A DNA stretch of 64,000 nt, from positions 620,001 to 684,000 of the forward strand of contig NW_026570256.1 of the NCBI RefSeq assembly GCF_019649055.1, in the 5' to 3' direction. The notes under the pieces were generated by a model. It was not told the origin of the DNA, did not search any database, and saw only the letters and a list, made by a program, of their open reading frames with translations. Every line of letters starts with the position of its first letter. Positions within the stretch are counted from its first letter, which is position 1. Made by a program: the position numbers and the translations under genes. This document shows positions 8,831-19,804 of this stretch, piece by piece. This DNA comes from Paramacrobiotus metropolitanus (taxonomy: Eukaryota; Tardigrada; Eutardigrada; Parachela; Macrobiotidae).

Positions 8831-11130
8831 CTTGTGAAGTACTGTGTACCTGTCAATTGACCAAAAATGTTCATGTTCTGCACTTGTGTTCTCACGAAAA
8901 GTTTTCATAATTTTGCATGCGTGGTGGTTTCTATGGAATCATCAATTCTGGTGTGTGGACTTTCAGCGTGTCTTAACACATTAAAAAGTAAAAATACAAA
9001 TTAATAATACAAAATTATTAAGATTATGGCGATTAATTGATTACTCGTACTATAGGTGAACGGTGATTTCGTTGCCTGCACGGAGTCTGAAGGCAGGCGT
9101 CGGCTCAACTTGGCCGTGCGTATGGTGATTGTTTTCGTTAAATCTTGGCGTTTCCGTTTCTAATCCGTAATTAAACACTGTGGAAACGTAATCGCTTTTA
9201 TTCGGGTACCTTTTTAAGAATATCGTTTTTGAAGCTTTCATTTTATCCTTTGATAATGCATGGCATTTGTAGTACTGTAAATTAAGGTCAACGAGTAGGA
9301 ATTTTGTAAATGCAAGTTGACTATTATTTTACAAAAGGTGCGAAGAGGTTTGGATTTTTTGTGAACTATATTTGTTATTCCATACGAAAACAAGGAGTGC
9401 AAAATTTCAGCTGCTTACCGTAATTAGTAACAAGAACGATGCAAGAAATTTTTAAATATCAATAAAATTAAATTTTTGAAATGAAAACATCGTGCAAACA
9501 CCCAGCACCCCAGTTCTAAACAAGTAATTTCCTGGCGCGATGAGCCGGCAGTTTTAGGGTCGCAGGAACCCCACAAATGGGCACCCAATACATCCAGGCC
9601 TGGTCGCCGGGGTTTTCCGAGGTGACCGAACCCTGGATCATTGGTTGCGCTACTCGGAGGACATTTTCACGCGTTATTTCGGACGCACTTCGAGCCCACG
9701 ATGGGCCACTGTTGACGCAGAAAAACAGCTGTTTTGGGGCAAGAAAAGGCCCATCCGTAGGTTTTAATAGAACAACAAAATACCGCTCACCGGCCGTTTT
9801 CGAAACAGTCTTTACACTTTATTGTGCACCCAAAAAATAAAAAATTACATGAGAAAGTACACCATTCGGCGACCAATTTCGACGTTTGCACAAACAACAT
9901 AAACGTACAAAAAATCGCACAAATTTAAAATAAAACTACTAAATATAAAACTAAAAATAAAATACTATGATCAAAAGCCTTCACGCTGCGTTTTCGAACG
10001 TCATTTTTCAAGAATAATGAATAGATTACGAAGATCAAACGAAGTCCAAATCCTTCCTTCCGATTTCGACTGAAACGCGACGACTTGCTGCAACAGCTCC
10101 TGTAATAAACACAGCTGTCAATTCCAGTAAAGGGGTACAGTAATCGCACAAATGTAACGGAGAGGCTGACGGATAACTCGCCAACAGACAAAACAGCAAT
10201 TAGGGGAAACTGAGTTACACGTTTTTCTAATTTCTCATGTAGCCTAGTTATAATAGGTTTACCTGTTGAACTTCGTGGCTTGAGGGACCTCGAATTCGGC
10301 GTTTCAGATCAGTCGAAGCTGGAGACTGTCCACATCCAGAAGAGCGAAAAAGAGACTGGGAAAGTTCCAGATGTTCGACCGTAAACTATACTAGATCAGG
10401 TTGCAACTTTCTGTCGATGACACCTCCATTTCAACGCTAACATCAAACTAAATCTAAGAAAAGTTTTAAAAACAAAATCAGTCTCGAAATTCGTTTAGAT
10501 TAACTGAAGGAAAAAACAAAAAGTCTAAAACCTAGCAGACAAACATCAACAGGACGAGTTCGCTGCAGCTAAAAATTTTAAAATAAAAAGTGAAAACTAA
10601 ACTTGCACAAACGTGCAGCAGCCATGCGTAGATTTGAATTCCGAAACTGAATGGGCATTGGCGGAAGTTAAATGCCCGCCCCTTATGCAGCTTATAAACT
10701 GGAAGCCATGGCAGCCGCCTATGGCGGCGCAGTTTCAGCATGCCGTTCATTTTCGGTGTTTCGCCCGATCACTGGCGGCTTTCACAATAATTTGTGTTTA
10801 ATATGCGTAGTTGCGGCCGCACAAAGGCCCCGGCAAAATCAACCATTCCGACTGGGCACCCTGCCGATTTTCCATGCACGTTCGCAGGCGATGCCGTGCT
10901 CTTCCGTGCACTCGATACCGTACAGTCAATATGAATAACCACGAACAACTGCATAGAAGTCCACTTAATAATAATTTACTAGGTACTACTAGGTACTGAC
11001 AGCGGAAACAACATGTGTCTAAATTAATATGCAATCTATGATTCGCTAAAATTTGCAGTTGTACTCACTGTTATGTAGCCAGTGGATACGTACGGTCTGG
11101 ACACTGAACAAGATACTGTTTTTCTTACAG
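8831..11130. other. Long intergenic region, no gene recognised
   Basis: Several short ORFs occur (for example 9577-9840 and overlapping frames at 10613-11034), but none shows a domain, signal peptide or consistent splice pattern. The overlapping frames on both strands at 10.6-11.0 kb come from a GC-richer patch. No repeats were recognised. Confidence 0.35.
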
Positions 11131-11191
11131 ATGCCATTGATTTGTCTCTTCCAACGTTCAGTGTCCCTTACAATGGTTACCATATTTCCAC
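11131..11191 (+). other. Possible 5' coding piece of the interrupted host gene
   Basis: A strong 3' splice site (ACTGTTTTTCTTACAG, ending 11130) is followed at once by ATG and a 20-codon open stretch with a hydrophobic, signal-peptide-like character. It runs straight into the viral element's terminus at 11192. It may be the 5' end of the gene that resumes at 25152, but the frame does not continue cleanly across the two flanks, so this is an inference only. Confidence 0.3.
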
Positions 11192-11621
11192 AGTAGTAGT
11201 GTCACGGACGGTATGGGCAAATTACGCACTCTTTAGCGCAGGGGTGGCAGATTTTGGCCTCTGCTTAGCGGCAGTCTGGCTGATACTGGCCTCTGCCTAG
11301 CGGCATGCCTACCAATGCTTAACTGTGTAGGGGACAATGGGTGACCTACCTACACGTGTTTTCATTTACAAAAGAACAATGGACTATAAGGTAACACACA
11401 CACTGCTGGTAATAAGGTCACCGTCCAAATCGACACCTATTTTCACCCAGTGGAAAACTGCGCAAGCCGAGAGTTTACTGCAGTCCCACATAGTGACGTC
11501 ACTGGCGCTCTATCGCCAACCCTTCCGCCAGTAAAGTTTTACTGTCGTGAGCCTTTAAGAGCAACATTTGTGGCGATGAAATTTAGTTGTTTCCTAATTT
11601 CTCTACTGTTCACATCAAAAC

Positions 11622-12068
11622 ATGGATACCGTACGCGCTTTAGAAGTTCTGGGAGTCCACGAAGATTTTACTGTCTACAAGATCAACGCTGTGGTTACTA
11701 TGTTTCGGAACCCCAAGGAAGTCTGCTTCTTCCTGGTGTTCGATGCCAAACCGGATAGAGCTGGTCTGAAGAAGGCGCAGGACAAGGGTGTCCGTCTTAC
11801 GTACAGCGATATCAGCACAATGTTGGGAATGTTGCGCAATGGTACACTTCAGGAATATATGGATCGTGCAATCACCGACAAGGGAGCGGAGAAGTTTTCT
11901 CTTCCGGGATCAGGATGTGTGGACGTCACTGTCAGCATCCACCCGAAATACGGACGGATGATTCGTTTCTCTCAGCCTCGGCGCACCATTCAACTACCAT
12001 ATCAGGGATTCATCAATCTCATGGAGGAAATCTATATCCAGCACTGGGGACGGGATATTGTTGTCTGA
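11622..12068 (+). CDS. Unknown 148-residue viral protein, possible PC4-like fold
   Basis: This is the first gene of the left terminal repeat. I do not recognise it firmly. The last 50 residues (VDVTV..., a basic turn, IQLPYQGFINLMEEI) vaguely recall the beta-sheet plus helix of PC4-type single-strand DNA-binding coactivators; this is weak pattern matching. A near-identical copy lies in the right arm (24278-24721). The two differ by compensating indels (one G and one CT pair) that together remove one codon and keep both frames open, which favours a real coding sequence. It sits directly upstream of the TBP-like gene. Confidence 0.6.
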   Translation: MDTVRALEVLGVHEDFTVYKINAVVTMFRNPKEVCFFLVFDAKPDRAGLKKAQDKGVRLTYSDISTMLGMLRNGTLQEYMDRAITDKGAEKFSLPGSGCVDVTVSIHPKYGRMIRFSQPRRTIQLPYQGFINLMEEIYIQHWGRDIVV

Positions 12069-12182
12069 CTGGATGCTTTAATTTTTATTAGCATACCTTA
12101 CTTAGCATTTACTCTGTTCTGTTTGTTGTGAAAAGAAAAAAGGCTTAGAAGCCACTATTTGTGACAGTCTTAACTTGAAAGG

Positions 12183-12191
12183 TATATAAAG
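12183..12191 (+). promoter_or_regulatory. TATA box upstream of the TBP-like gene
   Basis: TATATAAAG lies 39 nt before the ATG at 12230. Transcription starting about 25-30 nt downstream would begin after the ATG at 12200, so this box supports the later start. The same box is present in the right arm at 24155-24163. Confidence 0.5.
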
Positions 12192-12229
12192 GTTCCAAGT
12201 TGACACTGTCGCAATTAAAGCTCGTAGCC

Positions 12230-12727
12230 ATGGATATCCGTAACGTCATTCTTTCCGTCCAATTCGACAAAGCAATTTGTTTGGAGAAGGTTTGGAAGTC
12301 ATTTCCGCTTAATACAAAGTCCGTTAAAGGATTTAATGCTGTCACTTTAAGTTTACAAAACAAAACGTTCTGTCAATTATTCCCTAATGGTAAGGCTATA
12401 ATAAACGGTGCTAAAAGTATTACAGGGTTGTATTCACTTCTAAAATGTTATCAAATGATGCTTTATACTCAAGGCATAGAGTTAAACATTAAGGACAGCC
12501 GTGTCGCAAATACCGTTTGCACGTACAAACATACACACAACGTTAACTTGGTAAAGCTTTACGAGAAAGCAAAAAACTTCTCCGTGCAACGTCTACTAGA
12601 GCCAGAGCTGTTTCCAGCACTAAAATTAAGGCTTTCGTACGCTACCATTCATATTTTTCATACTGGTAGCTGTGTAGTCCTTGGTTGTACTTCTTCGGAG
12701 CAAATTCGAGAAGTTTTGAATTTGTAA
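12230..12727 (+). CDS. TATA-binding-protein-like factor (left copy, C-terminus shortened)
   Basis: About 165 residues make two TBP-type repeats. The first contains FNAVTLSLQ, then QLFPNGKAIINGAKS. The second contains EPELFPALKLRL, then IHIFHTGSCVVLG and a final helix. These match the TBP signatures EPELFP-x-L and IF-x2-G-x-VL-x-G. TBP binds and bends the TATA box to recruit polymerase; a viral copy could direct transcription of element genes, but that is inference. The start is taken at 12230 because GCCATGG is a strong initiation context and a TATA box lies at 12183. A one-base difference from the right-arm copy in a T-run near 12716 ends this copy early, cutting the last helix. TBP is not in the usual Polinton gene set as I know it. 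Confidence 0.75.
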   Translation: MDIRNVILSVQFDKAICLEKVWKSFPLNTKSVKGFNAVTLSLQNKTFCQLFPNGKAIINGAKSITGLYSLLKCYQMMLYTQGIELNIKDSRVANTVCTYKHTHNVNLVKLYEKAKNFSVQRLLEPELFPALKLRLSYATIHIFHTGSCVVLGCTSSEQIREVLNL

Positions 12728-12870
12728 TAAAACTCCTAGATTCTTCAACTGAAAACTCCAGAATCTGAATCAATAACGGAATATTTCAAAGTCAAAATCA
12801 GGAGTTTCTTGAAAAAAATTTCTCATAGATAAAGCATACAAATAGCGGTTTGAAAACGGAGTTTTTTAAA

Positions 12871-13506
12871 ATGGAAAAGGTGACTTTTGATTTCAGATTT
12901 AAAACTCCTTGTTCGTTTTATATTTCTGGTCCAACTATGTCCAGAAAATCGACATTTACGTTGCAACTTTTACGGAGTATTCCCAATAATTTCACACCCG
13001 CGCCCGTACGTATAGTATATGCGTACGGTACATGGCAAGAGGCATTCGGTAATTTTGATAAGTCCATCGAGCTGCTGCCAGGAATGGATAAAATCTTGGA
13101 AGATGAAAATTTTTTTGATAGAAATACGCCTACGCTACTTATTCTTGATGATCTCATGGAAGAAATATCAAAAAACGCAAAGTGTTCGACAATATTTACT
13201 AGAGATGTGCATCATAAAAATGTTTCCGTTATTTTTATATCGCAAAATTTATACAAACAAGGTAAAAGCATGAGAGATATCTCTCTCAACTCACAATATT
13301 TAATTTTATTTAAATCTGTACGTGATGTACAACAGATTAAATTACTTTCTCGCCAGCTAGGTATGCCGCATTTGTGTAATGCATACAAAAAGGCTATAAA
13401 GGAACCTTTTGGTTATTTGGTAATAAATCTGCGTCCTGATACACCTGACAAGCTAAGGCTACAGTCAAACATATTTGACTACCGGAAAATATACGTGGAA
13501 AAATGA
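12871..13506 (+). CDS. FtsK/HerA (A32-like) genome-packaging ATPase, left copy
   Basis: The product is about 211 residues from the Met at 12871 (an upstream in-frame ATG lies at 12850). The Walker A region is GPTMSRKST, with Arg in place of the last conserved Gly. Walker B is LLILDDLM. A TRDVHHKNVSVIF-S-QNLY block matches the sensor region of Polinton and NCLDV packaging ATPases. The family pumps DNA into capsids. The Walker A change is also in the right arm, so it predates or was spread by arm homogenisation and probably weakens ATP binding. Its stop overlaps the next gene's start as ATGA (13503-13506). Confidence 0.8.
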   Translation: MEKVTFDFRFKTPCSFYISGPTMSRKSTFTLQLLRSIPNNFTPAPVRIVYAYGTWQEAFGNFDKSIELLPGMDKILEDENFFDRNTPTLLILDDLMEEISKNAKCSTIFTRDVHHKNVSVIFISQNLYKQGKSMRDISLNSQYLILFKSVRDVQQIKLLSRQLGMPHLCNAYKKAIKEPFGYLVINLRPDTPDKLRLQSNIFDYRKIYVEK

Positions 13507-13822
13507 ATCCAGAAGACGTTCTCAGTATACTACGCGCTTTGGAAATTATGAATCCACGACAGCGTAGATATTTTTTACAGGTTGCTTCTAAAAACAAATT
13601 TTAGCAATTGAAGAAGCTTGTTTAAATTTGGTGAAGCAACCAACGGCTTTGAGTAAAGTTGATTTAGCCAGAGCACGACGTTTTGCACCGATAATTAAGC
13701 GTTTAGCCGACAGAAAACTTTCACACGTTAAAAAGCGAACAATTTTAGCGCAAAAAGGAGGATTCTTAGCTGCTCTACTTCCAATTCTAGGAACACTAGT
13801 TGCATCATTTATAACAAAATGA
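13503..13822 (+). pseudogene. Small basic/hydrophobic viral protein, left copy (frameshifted)
   Basis: The intact right-arm copy (22525-22845) has 106 residues: a helical N-terminus, a basic middle (RLADRK, VKKR) and a hydrophobic C-terminus containing GGFLAALLP. This layout occurs in a conserved small protein of many Polintons and adintoviruses, thought to be a virion or membrane-active component. The left copy lacks one A in an A-run near 13595, which breaks the frame. Both gene junctions are ATGA overlaps (13503 and 13819). Confidence 0.65.
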
Positions 13823-14774
13823 AGACCTACGTTCTTGTACCAGAGTCCGAATTTTCTGCGCCCGGCAAGACCAAAGCCACATCATGGAAAAAAGCTGAAG
13901 AAATTCGTAGTGCCATGACTCATGATTTGCTGGCTCGAGCCGCGTATCAGACTAAGCCTGCAGACTATGAACCACGGGTTATAAGATCTGGAGTTAACGA
14001 ACACATACCAAACGTGCCTTCGCAAAGAAACTATGGTACTCAAGCTGCGCCCCTACTTACTGATGGATCAACGCAAGCGACCGAACCTCCGGTTATTCAG
14101 TATCTACCAAGTGAGCCGGTATATATCCAAAGTGAGCCCACAATACAATATATTGAACGCGAACCTATTGTGCAGTATATCGAGCGCGATCCTGTTGTAC
14201 AGTATATCGAACGTGATCCTGTTGTACAATACGTACCACAGTATGTACCTAGAGAGACACTGGTAAAACATGTGTATAAAAGTCCACGCCCCAAGCCAAT
14301 ATCCAAAGGCCAAAAACCAAAAAAGAAGCTACCAGCCTCGCCCATCGTAGAGTTTCCTGATGATGGGTCATTAGAGTATGTACCTCCCGAATACGAACCA
14401 CTTCCCGTGTCGCTACCTACAGACCGGATTGACGTTGTGGTTGCACCGCGAAGCTCTGGTCCAATTACACGCAGCAAAGAAGCGGCTCCGTATAAGGTTC
14501 CCGATAGAAAAGCGATTACATCCAGGGTACCGCAAATGGAGGCTTTACCGACCCCTCGAATTCACAGGCCTTACCGGCCCCATCAACTTCAAAGGCATTA
14601 CCAGCGGCTCCGACACCTAAAGCGTTGACGTATACAGAACCAGCGGAAACACGTCCCCACAAGAATGGCGTTGAAAAGAGCTATGATTTATTAAGGCGTA
14701 AAACCATAAAATCTACTGGTCCTCCTAAAAAGAAGCAAAAGACACAGAAGGGGGGTTGGCTCAGCTACGCATAA
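13819..14774 (+). pseudogene. Pro-rich repeat protein of the viral element (frameshifted)
   Basis: The N-terminal 52 codons lie inside the TIR; the rest is unique. Residues about 105-145 are near-tandem 11-residue repeats built on QYIERDPVV, followed by a Pro-rich region. The frame breaks near 14540. The continuation in another frame is Pro/Ala-rich and ends with a basic PPKKKQK cluster, then a stop at 14772-14774 overlapping the integrase start as TAATG. The function is unknown. Position, repeats and a basic tail would suit a minor virion or core protein, but no family is recognised. Confidence 0.55.
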
Positions 14775-15570
14775 TGGCAACACTGGACGATATTTATTTA
14801 GAGGCTTCTAATCCTGGTAGTCTGGGAGGCATCGAACGTTTGTACCGGGAAGCGCAAAATCATGGATTTTCTCGTCAGCAAGTGGAAGATTATTTGCAAA
14901 GTAAAGACGCTTATACTCAACATAAACCTTTTCGGTCGAAATTTAAACGTCGGAAGATTTTATCATTTAATATTGGTGACCAGCTCCAAATTGACTTGGC
15001 AGATATGCAAAAATTTGCGAATGATAATAAAGACGTTAAGTATTTACTGACTTGTGTCGATTGTTTTTCTCGCTACGGCTGGGCCGAGCCCGTCAAATCC
15101 AAGAAACCCGAAGAAATTATTCGCGCTCTGTGTAATATTTATAAAGAATCTGATCGACCACTGCGCTGTCAAAGCGATAACGGAAAAGAATTTGTGAATA
15201 AACAACTGAAAAACTTTTTTACTGATCACAATATCAGGTTTTTTACAACAAAGAACGACGACGTTAAATGTGCCATGGTAGAACGCTTTAACCGAACAAT
15301 TAAGGAACGTCTTTACGTGTACATGACAGAGAATAATACTTACAAGTACCTCGATATTTTACCTGAGATTTTAAAATCGTATAATAATTCTGTTCACTCT
15401 AGTACAGGGTTTGCCCCCAGTCAAGTGGATGTGGATGAAGCGCGCGTTATACGTCAAGATATGATAGATGAGCCACAGGCTAAAAATCCTATTTTTCAGG
15501 TTGGGGATCACGTGCGTATAGCAAAACGCAAGCAGACGTTCGAAAAGGGATATGAAACCAATTACACCCG
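14774..15570 (+). pseudogene. Retroviral-type integrase, N-terminal and catalytic part
   Basis: The start at 14774 overlaps the preceding stop (TAATG). The catalytic triad is visible as D74 (IDLAD), D135 (SDNGKEF) and E170 (VERFNR), a DDE arrangement with 34 residues between the last two, as in Polinton integrases. An SH3-like segment (VGDHVRIAKRK) follows near residue 245. The frame is then cut at about 15570 by a retrotransposon; the C-terminal part resumes at 18822. An upstream in-frame ATG at 14756 would overlap the previous gene further and is not preferred. Confidence 0.85.
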
Positions 15571-18500
15571 GATGCCTGTGAGGCAACCCGGATGCCTGTG
15601 AGCCGCTGAATTTGTCTTGGCTTAATGAATTAAAATCTCCTGAAATTTTCGTGTCTTTTAACGACTCTCCGATTTTGGGCAGGGAAATTAATCGTGCACT
15701 GAAGAAAAAATCAGGGCGTACTGGATCGGGGCTTGATGGACTGGGATATGGTGTTTTCAAAAATTTTCCTATACTGCACAATTTTTTAGCAGCGATGTAT
15801 AATAAAATTATCTCCACCGCTACTCCGCCAGTTTCTTGGAAAGTTGGTCGCACTATTCTTTTGTACAAAGCCGGTGACGCTGGCGATTGCTCTAACTATC
15901 GGCCAATTACCCTAACCAGCTGTTGCGCAAAAATTTTGCATACACTTATCTCGAACCGTATCCTTTCTTTTGTTCAAAAAAATAATATTATTGATGTCTC
16001 GGTGCAGAAAGGTTTCATCGAATGCATGAACGGCTGTGGGCAGCATTCGATGAAACTGCAACATATCATCGAAAAACAGCGTAAGCTTAAGCATGCTTTG
16101 CATGTAGCATGGCTTGATATTGCAAATGCTTACGGTTCAGTGAGACACGAGCTGTTAAAAGATGTTCTCTCCCGCTATAAAATCAGCGCTTCTTACATCA
16201 ATTATATTCTGGCCTATTATGACGGCTTAACTGTTAAGGTGCAAAATAATGATTTTACCACTAATCCCATCCCCTTTAAAGTTGGCCTGTTTCAAGGTGA
16301 TTCAATGAGCTGTATCCTGTTTCTTCTGTGTTTTAATCCGGTACTGGAGTATTTGAAGCTGAAAAACAATGTCGGCATTGAAATCGATAACGAGAAAGTG
16401 GTCGCCCTTGCTTTTGCCGATGATCTGACTTTAATAACAAACAATAAACGTTCTATGGATAAGCTCTTGCGTGAAGTTAACGTTCGAATGGCAAAGATGG
16501 GCCTTTTTAAAAGTTTCGAAATGCAGGTCTTTTCTTTAATAAGAGGTGTCGCTTCTGATACTGAATTTTTTGTTAACGGAGTTGCTGTGCCTAATATAAA
16601 ATCGGAACCAATGAAATTTCTTGGTTCGTATGTCTTTTCAAATAACCAGCGTCGCAACGCTCATAAAAGTATCAATAATTGTTTAATGGATTTGCTTCTA
16701 AAAACTGACCAGCTGTCTCTTCGTGATGAATTTAAATTGTGGATTTACAATAACTATATTGTTCAGTCAATCCGTTTCCTTTTAACTGTACACGATCTGA
16801 ATCCGGCAGCTGTTGATAAGTTGCAAACATTGAGCAACAAGTTTTTGCGTAAGTGGCTTCGCCTCCCTCAGTGCGCTAACACTGATTCCTTGTTTCTACC
16901 GCAGGGTGCTAATTTCAAATCTATCAAAACCATCTATTACCAAGCTAGAGGTGGTCTTATTGTTGATTGTCTAATCTCTAGTACTGACCCAGTAGTTCAG
17001 TGTGCCGCCGAGGAGGCGATACAATCGCCGTCTAACCCCATGCACCAGTTTGCCCCGTTATTCAGGCTGAGGCTGATAGCGCCCGTGCTGTTATTGTGGC
17101 TGGCGATGGCAGCACCGCTGCCTGTAACAAAGCTCGTGCCACTGCCAAAGACAATGTGTCTTCCCATGTTCACTCCATCATCACACTGGAGCGAGAACAA
17201 CACGTGGCCAGTCTTGTACAACAAGGTGCATGGCTGCGTGTTGCTAATGAGGAAGACGCCGACAGTTACTGGTCTTCCCTGAAATTCGACCTACCACGGA
17301 GCACATGTTCTTTTCTCACCCGAGCTCGACTAAATGTCGCTCCATCTTTACCAATCTCCACAAATGGGGCAAACTGGTAACTCCTAATTGTCCATTATGC
17401 GATAATGCTGCTGGCACACTTGGTCATATACTTAATGGTTGTCCAGTCTCATTACAGTCTGCGCGCTTTACATGGAGGCACAACAGTGTCGTCAAAGCAC
17501 TGGCTGACGGATTAACTGCTGCAATCAAGGACACCGACAAGAACACCGAAGTCCTGTGTGATCTAGCGCCTGATTCCTATTCTTCGCATGTTGACACTAT
17601 TCCTTCTGACATTCTTACAACTAACGTTTTCCTGATATTACTGTAATTAATAGGTCACTGAAACGTATCGATATTGTTGAAATAACAGTACCTTTTGAAT
17701 CGGTAGAAAGTTTTCGCAACGCTGAGTCTAGGAAAAGTACGCGATACGCCAGTCTGCAGAACGATCTTGCAGGACTAGGTTGGACTGTAAAGCAACATCA
17801 TATTGCTGTGGGATCTTTGGGAATGATTCCCAAAAGTACCAGTCATAGTTTGACCTGCTTGTTGAAGCAAATATCTGGTTGTAATTCTAACACTTCCTCC
17901 TTAATTTGTAAGAAAATGGCTAAAATTGCTCTTTGTTGTAGTTATGCTGTCTTCAATAAGCGCTCGGATAAACTGTGGCTTCCACCTGGCCCAACTAAAC
18001 TTTTCAATGTCTAACTGGCGCTTATTACGTAATATAATTATTAAAAAGTCATAACTTTTGAAAAGTTCGGTTTTTTCCAAAACTTTACTGAAGGCATATT
18101 TTTAATATTGAATGAAAGTCTGACGGGTAAATCTGAAAAATTTCAACGTTTTTATAACTTTCCAACAAATTTCCACGTTTTGGTTTCTGCTTCCCAATAT
18201 CAATTCTCTCATAGCTGCACTATAGGGGTTGCGAAAGCTAAGCTATATCCACTGACTGTCGAGTCTGATGCGAGTTTAACACTCACTATGATCCCAATTT
18301 CGCCGGCTAGCTCTCTCTGCGCCGTATCTCTCTCGTCCTCACGCTGACTCGTTTCAAGCTCATACTTCACTTTTCCTTCTCCCATCAAGTGCGCACAGTT
18401 TTTGCGGTCAGCAATCGCAATCCACCGAAAGCGACGTGCCTGCCCTTCGCCAAGCGAGTGCATGAGTATACATGTTTAGTAATTATGTTCGTTTTTTTTA

Positions 18501-18821
18501 TGCGGTTGGTGTGTTGCATTGTAGCTTGCCATACATCCTGCATAATTTGTATTGTGATCGTCCTTTCCTTACTCTTAACCACTATAATCTCTGCTTTAAT
18601 TATTTTTTTTCTAGGAAAATACCAAAAAAAAGATTCATGTGTAAAGTAGAGGAGAGCAAGCGGTCTTTTACCTTATTGCAGTTTCCGTTGCACAAGTTTT
18701 GTTTACAAAACTTTTCAAAAAAGAATAGGTTATGCGTGCCTTTTCCCCTAATTTGTAATAGGGGTTTTTTGCCGCATAACAGCAAATGGAACTCAATAAA
18801 GGTTGTTATATATATATATAA
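15571..18821 (+). mobile_element. 5'-truncated RLE-type (R2/NeSL-like) non-LTR retrotransposon
   Basis: About 3.25 kb lie between the two halves of the integrase. The insert opens with a doubled CCCGGATGCCTGTGAG (near 15569-15602), goes directly into RT sequence without an ATG, and ends with a (TA)n tract at 18810-18821. A 3' UTR of about 800 bp (18015-18821) follows the ORF; its last 140 bp recur at 38330-38485. The 5' truncation, lack of LTRs and C-terminal endonuclease place it in the restriction-like-endonuclease class. No clear target-site duplication is seen. Confidence 0.8.
15600..18014 (+). pseudogene. Reverse transcriptase, zinc knuckle and PD-(D/E)XK endonuclease
   Basis: The first frame (to about 17050) holds RT fingers and palm: NYRPITLTSC, QKGF, a GLFQGDSMSC motif and FADD near residue 268, the YxDD catalytic site in its non-LTR variant. 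The frame then shifts several times. A CPLC-x8-H-x4-C zinc motif lies near 17390-17450, and an endonuclease core (PDITVI, then DIVEITVP) at 17625-17690. Order RT, zinc knuckle, nuclease is diagnostic for R2/NeSL/HERO-type elements, which nick a target site and prime reverse transcription from it. At least three frameshifts and the missing 5' end make this copy inactive. Confidence 0.8.
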
Positions 18822-19079
18822 GAAATTTTCAAAATTGTACAAGTTAAAAAACGACAGAATCATTACATTTACGCTCTAGAGGATCTAGGAGGTGAGAAAA
18901 TTGATGGAGATTTTTATGCCAGCGAGCTGTCAAAATTTATTATGACCGAGCGACCGTTTCATCGTATATCGCGTATATTAAGGGAGAGAATGTACAAGGG
19001 AAAACAGCAGTATCTAATACGTTGGTACGGTTACGGTCCCGCTTACGACTCTTGGGAAAACAAAGAAGATCTAAAATGA
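18822..19079 (+). pseudogene. Integrase C-terminal part with chromodomain
   Basis: Reading in frame from about 18822 gives a short basic linker and then a chromodomain: a hydrophobic strand, YLIRWYGYGPAYDSWE and a C-terminal helix. Chromodomains at this position are known in Polinton and chromovirus integrases and are thought to guide insertion by binding histone marks. It ends in TGA at 19077-19079, overlapping the next ATG as ATGA. It is the same gene as 14774-15570, separated by the retrotransposon. Confidence 0.8.
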
Positions 19080-19800
19080 GTTTCTATATGACACTACCGT
19101 CTTCCGCATCTCACAATATTTATCCCGCAAATCGTTGTGGGAAGTTTACAACTTTGCTAGCCAAAGGTATTGATCTTGATGGGAACTGGGAAGTCGGTCT
19201 TTCCAAAATTATTTTACCACCGATGCGTCTCAGGTTTACTGAAGGTTTGGCAGTGCTAGTTAAAACCACGACTACGCCGAGACACAGTCGGTATTTAAAT
19301 AAAGAGTCATACAATGACGAGAATCAACTAATTCGGAAAATAAACTTCTACTGCGTGACAAAGACACCATCTTTGGACATATTGACGTGACTGGTAGCTC
19401 CGCACAGCTGGTGGTAAATCCTGATGCCGAGCTCACATTTCAGGGATCAGAGTATACGAGGGCGCTGGGTCTATTGCAAGAGCACTTTTACGCCGGTGCC
19501 GGTGGTCGAACGTACCACTTACGACCGGGCAAACAGAGTCGTGTTGTGCATGTTTATTGCGACATTATTGAGCACGGGTTCGTCGGTGATGCAATGGTAC
19601 CGTTGCTACGAACAATCGCCACCGTCGCCAGTTCCTACACCGAGTCTACAATAATTTACGAAAATCCGCATTATGTGCCGCTTGCCAAACACACTTTTCA
19701 GACCATCGAATTGAAACTCGCAGATGATTTAGGGACGGAAGTATCGTTTCATCCCGGTACCACGATAATAAAGTTACATTTTCGACCCAAGAAACGCTGA
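19076..19800 (+). pseudogene. Penton-like minor capsid protein (frameshifted)
   Basis: The true start is the ATG at 19076, overlapping the integrase stop. The N-terminus (SFYMTLPSSAS, then FTTLLAKGIDLDGNWEVGL) is the signature of Polinton minor capsid (single jelly-roll, penton) proteins. The frame breaks near 19350 and continues in another frame to the stop at 19798-19800 with the remaining beta-rich part. The family forms capsid vertices. Only four bases separate its stop from the next ATG. Confidence 0.8.
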
Positions 19801-19804
19801 AAAA

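Larger units (their letters stand above)
11192..13974 (+). repeat. Left terminal inverted repeat (2.78 kb, coding)
   Basis: The sequence is the near-perfect reverse complement of 22373-25151. It carries complete genes for the 148-residue protein, TBP-like protein and ATPase, a broken small protein and the first 52 codons of the repeat protein. Homology stops abruptly after the shared ACCA at 13971-13974, inside that coding sequence. Confidence 0.9.

Noticed and set aside
9577-9840. 87-residue plus-strand ORF
   Set aside because: No domain, no splice context and no homologue in the window; likely chance in a GC-richer patch.
10613-11034. Several overlapping ORFs on both strands
   Set aside because: Mutually exclusive frames of equal quality with no supporting motif.
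12145-12363. Minus-strand 72-residue ORF (mirrored at 23983-24201)
   Set aside because: It is antisense to the TBP-like gene; its conservation between arms follows from repeat identity.
14097-14477. Minus-strand ORF of 126 residues rich in Tyr/Cys/Thr repeats
   Set aside because: It is an antisense shadow of the 33-bp coding repeats in the viral repeat protein.
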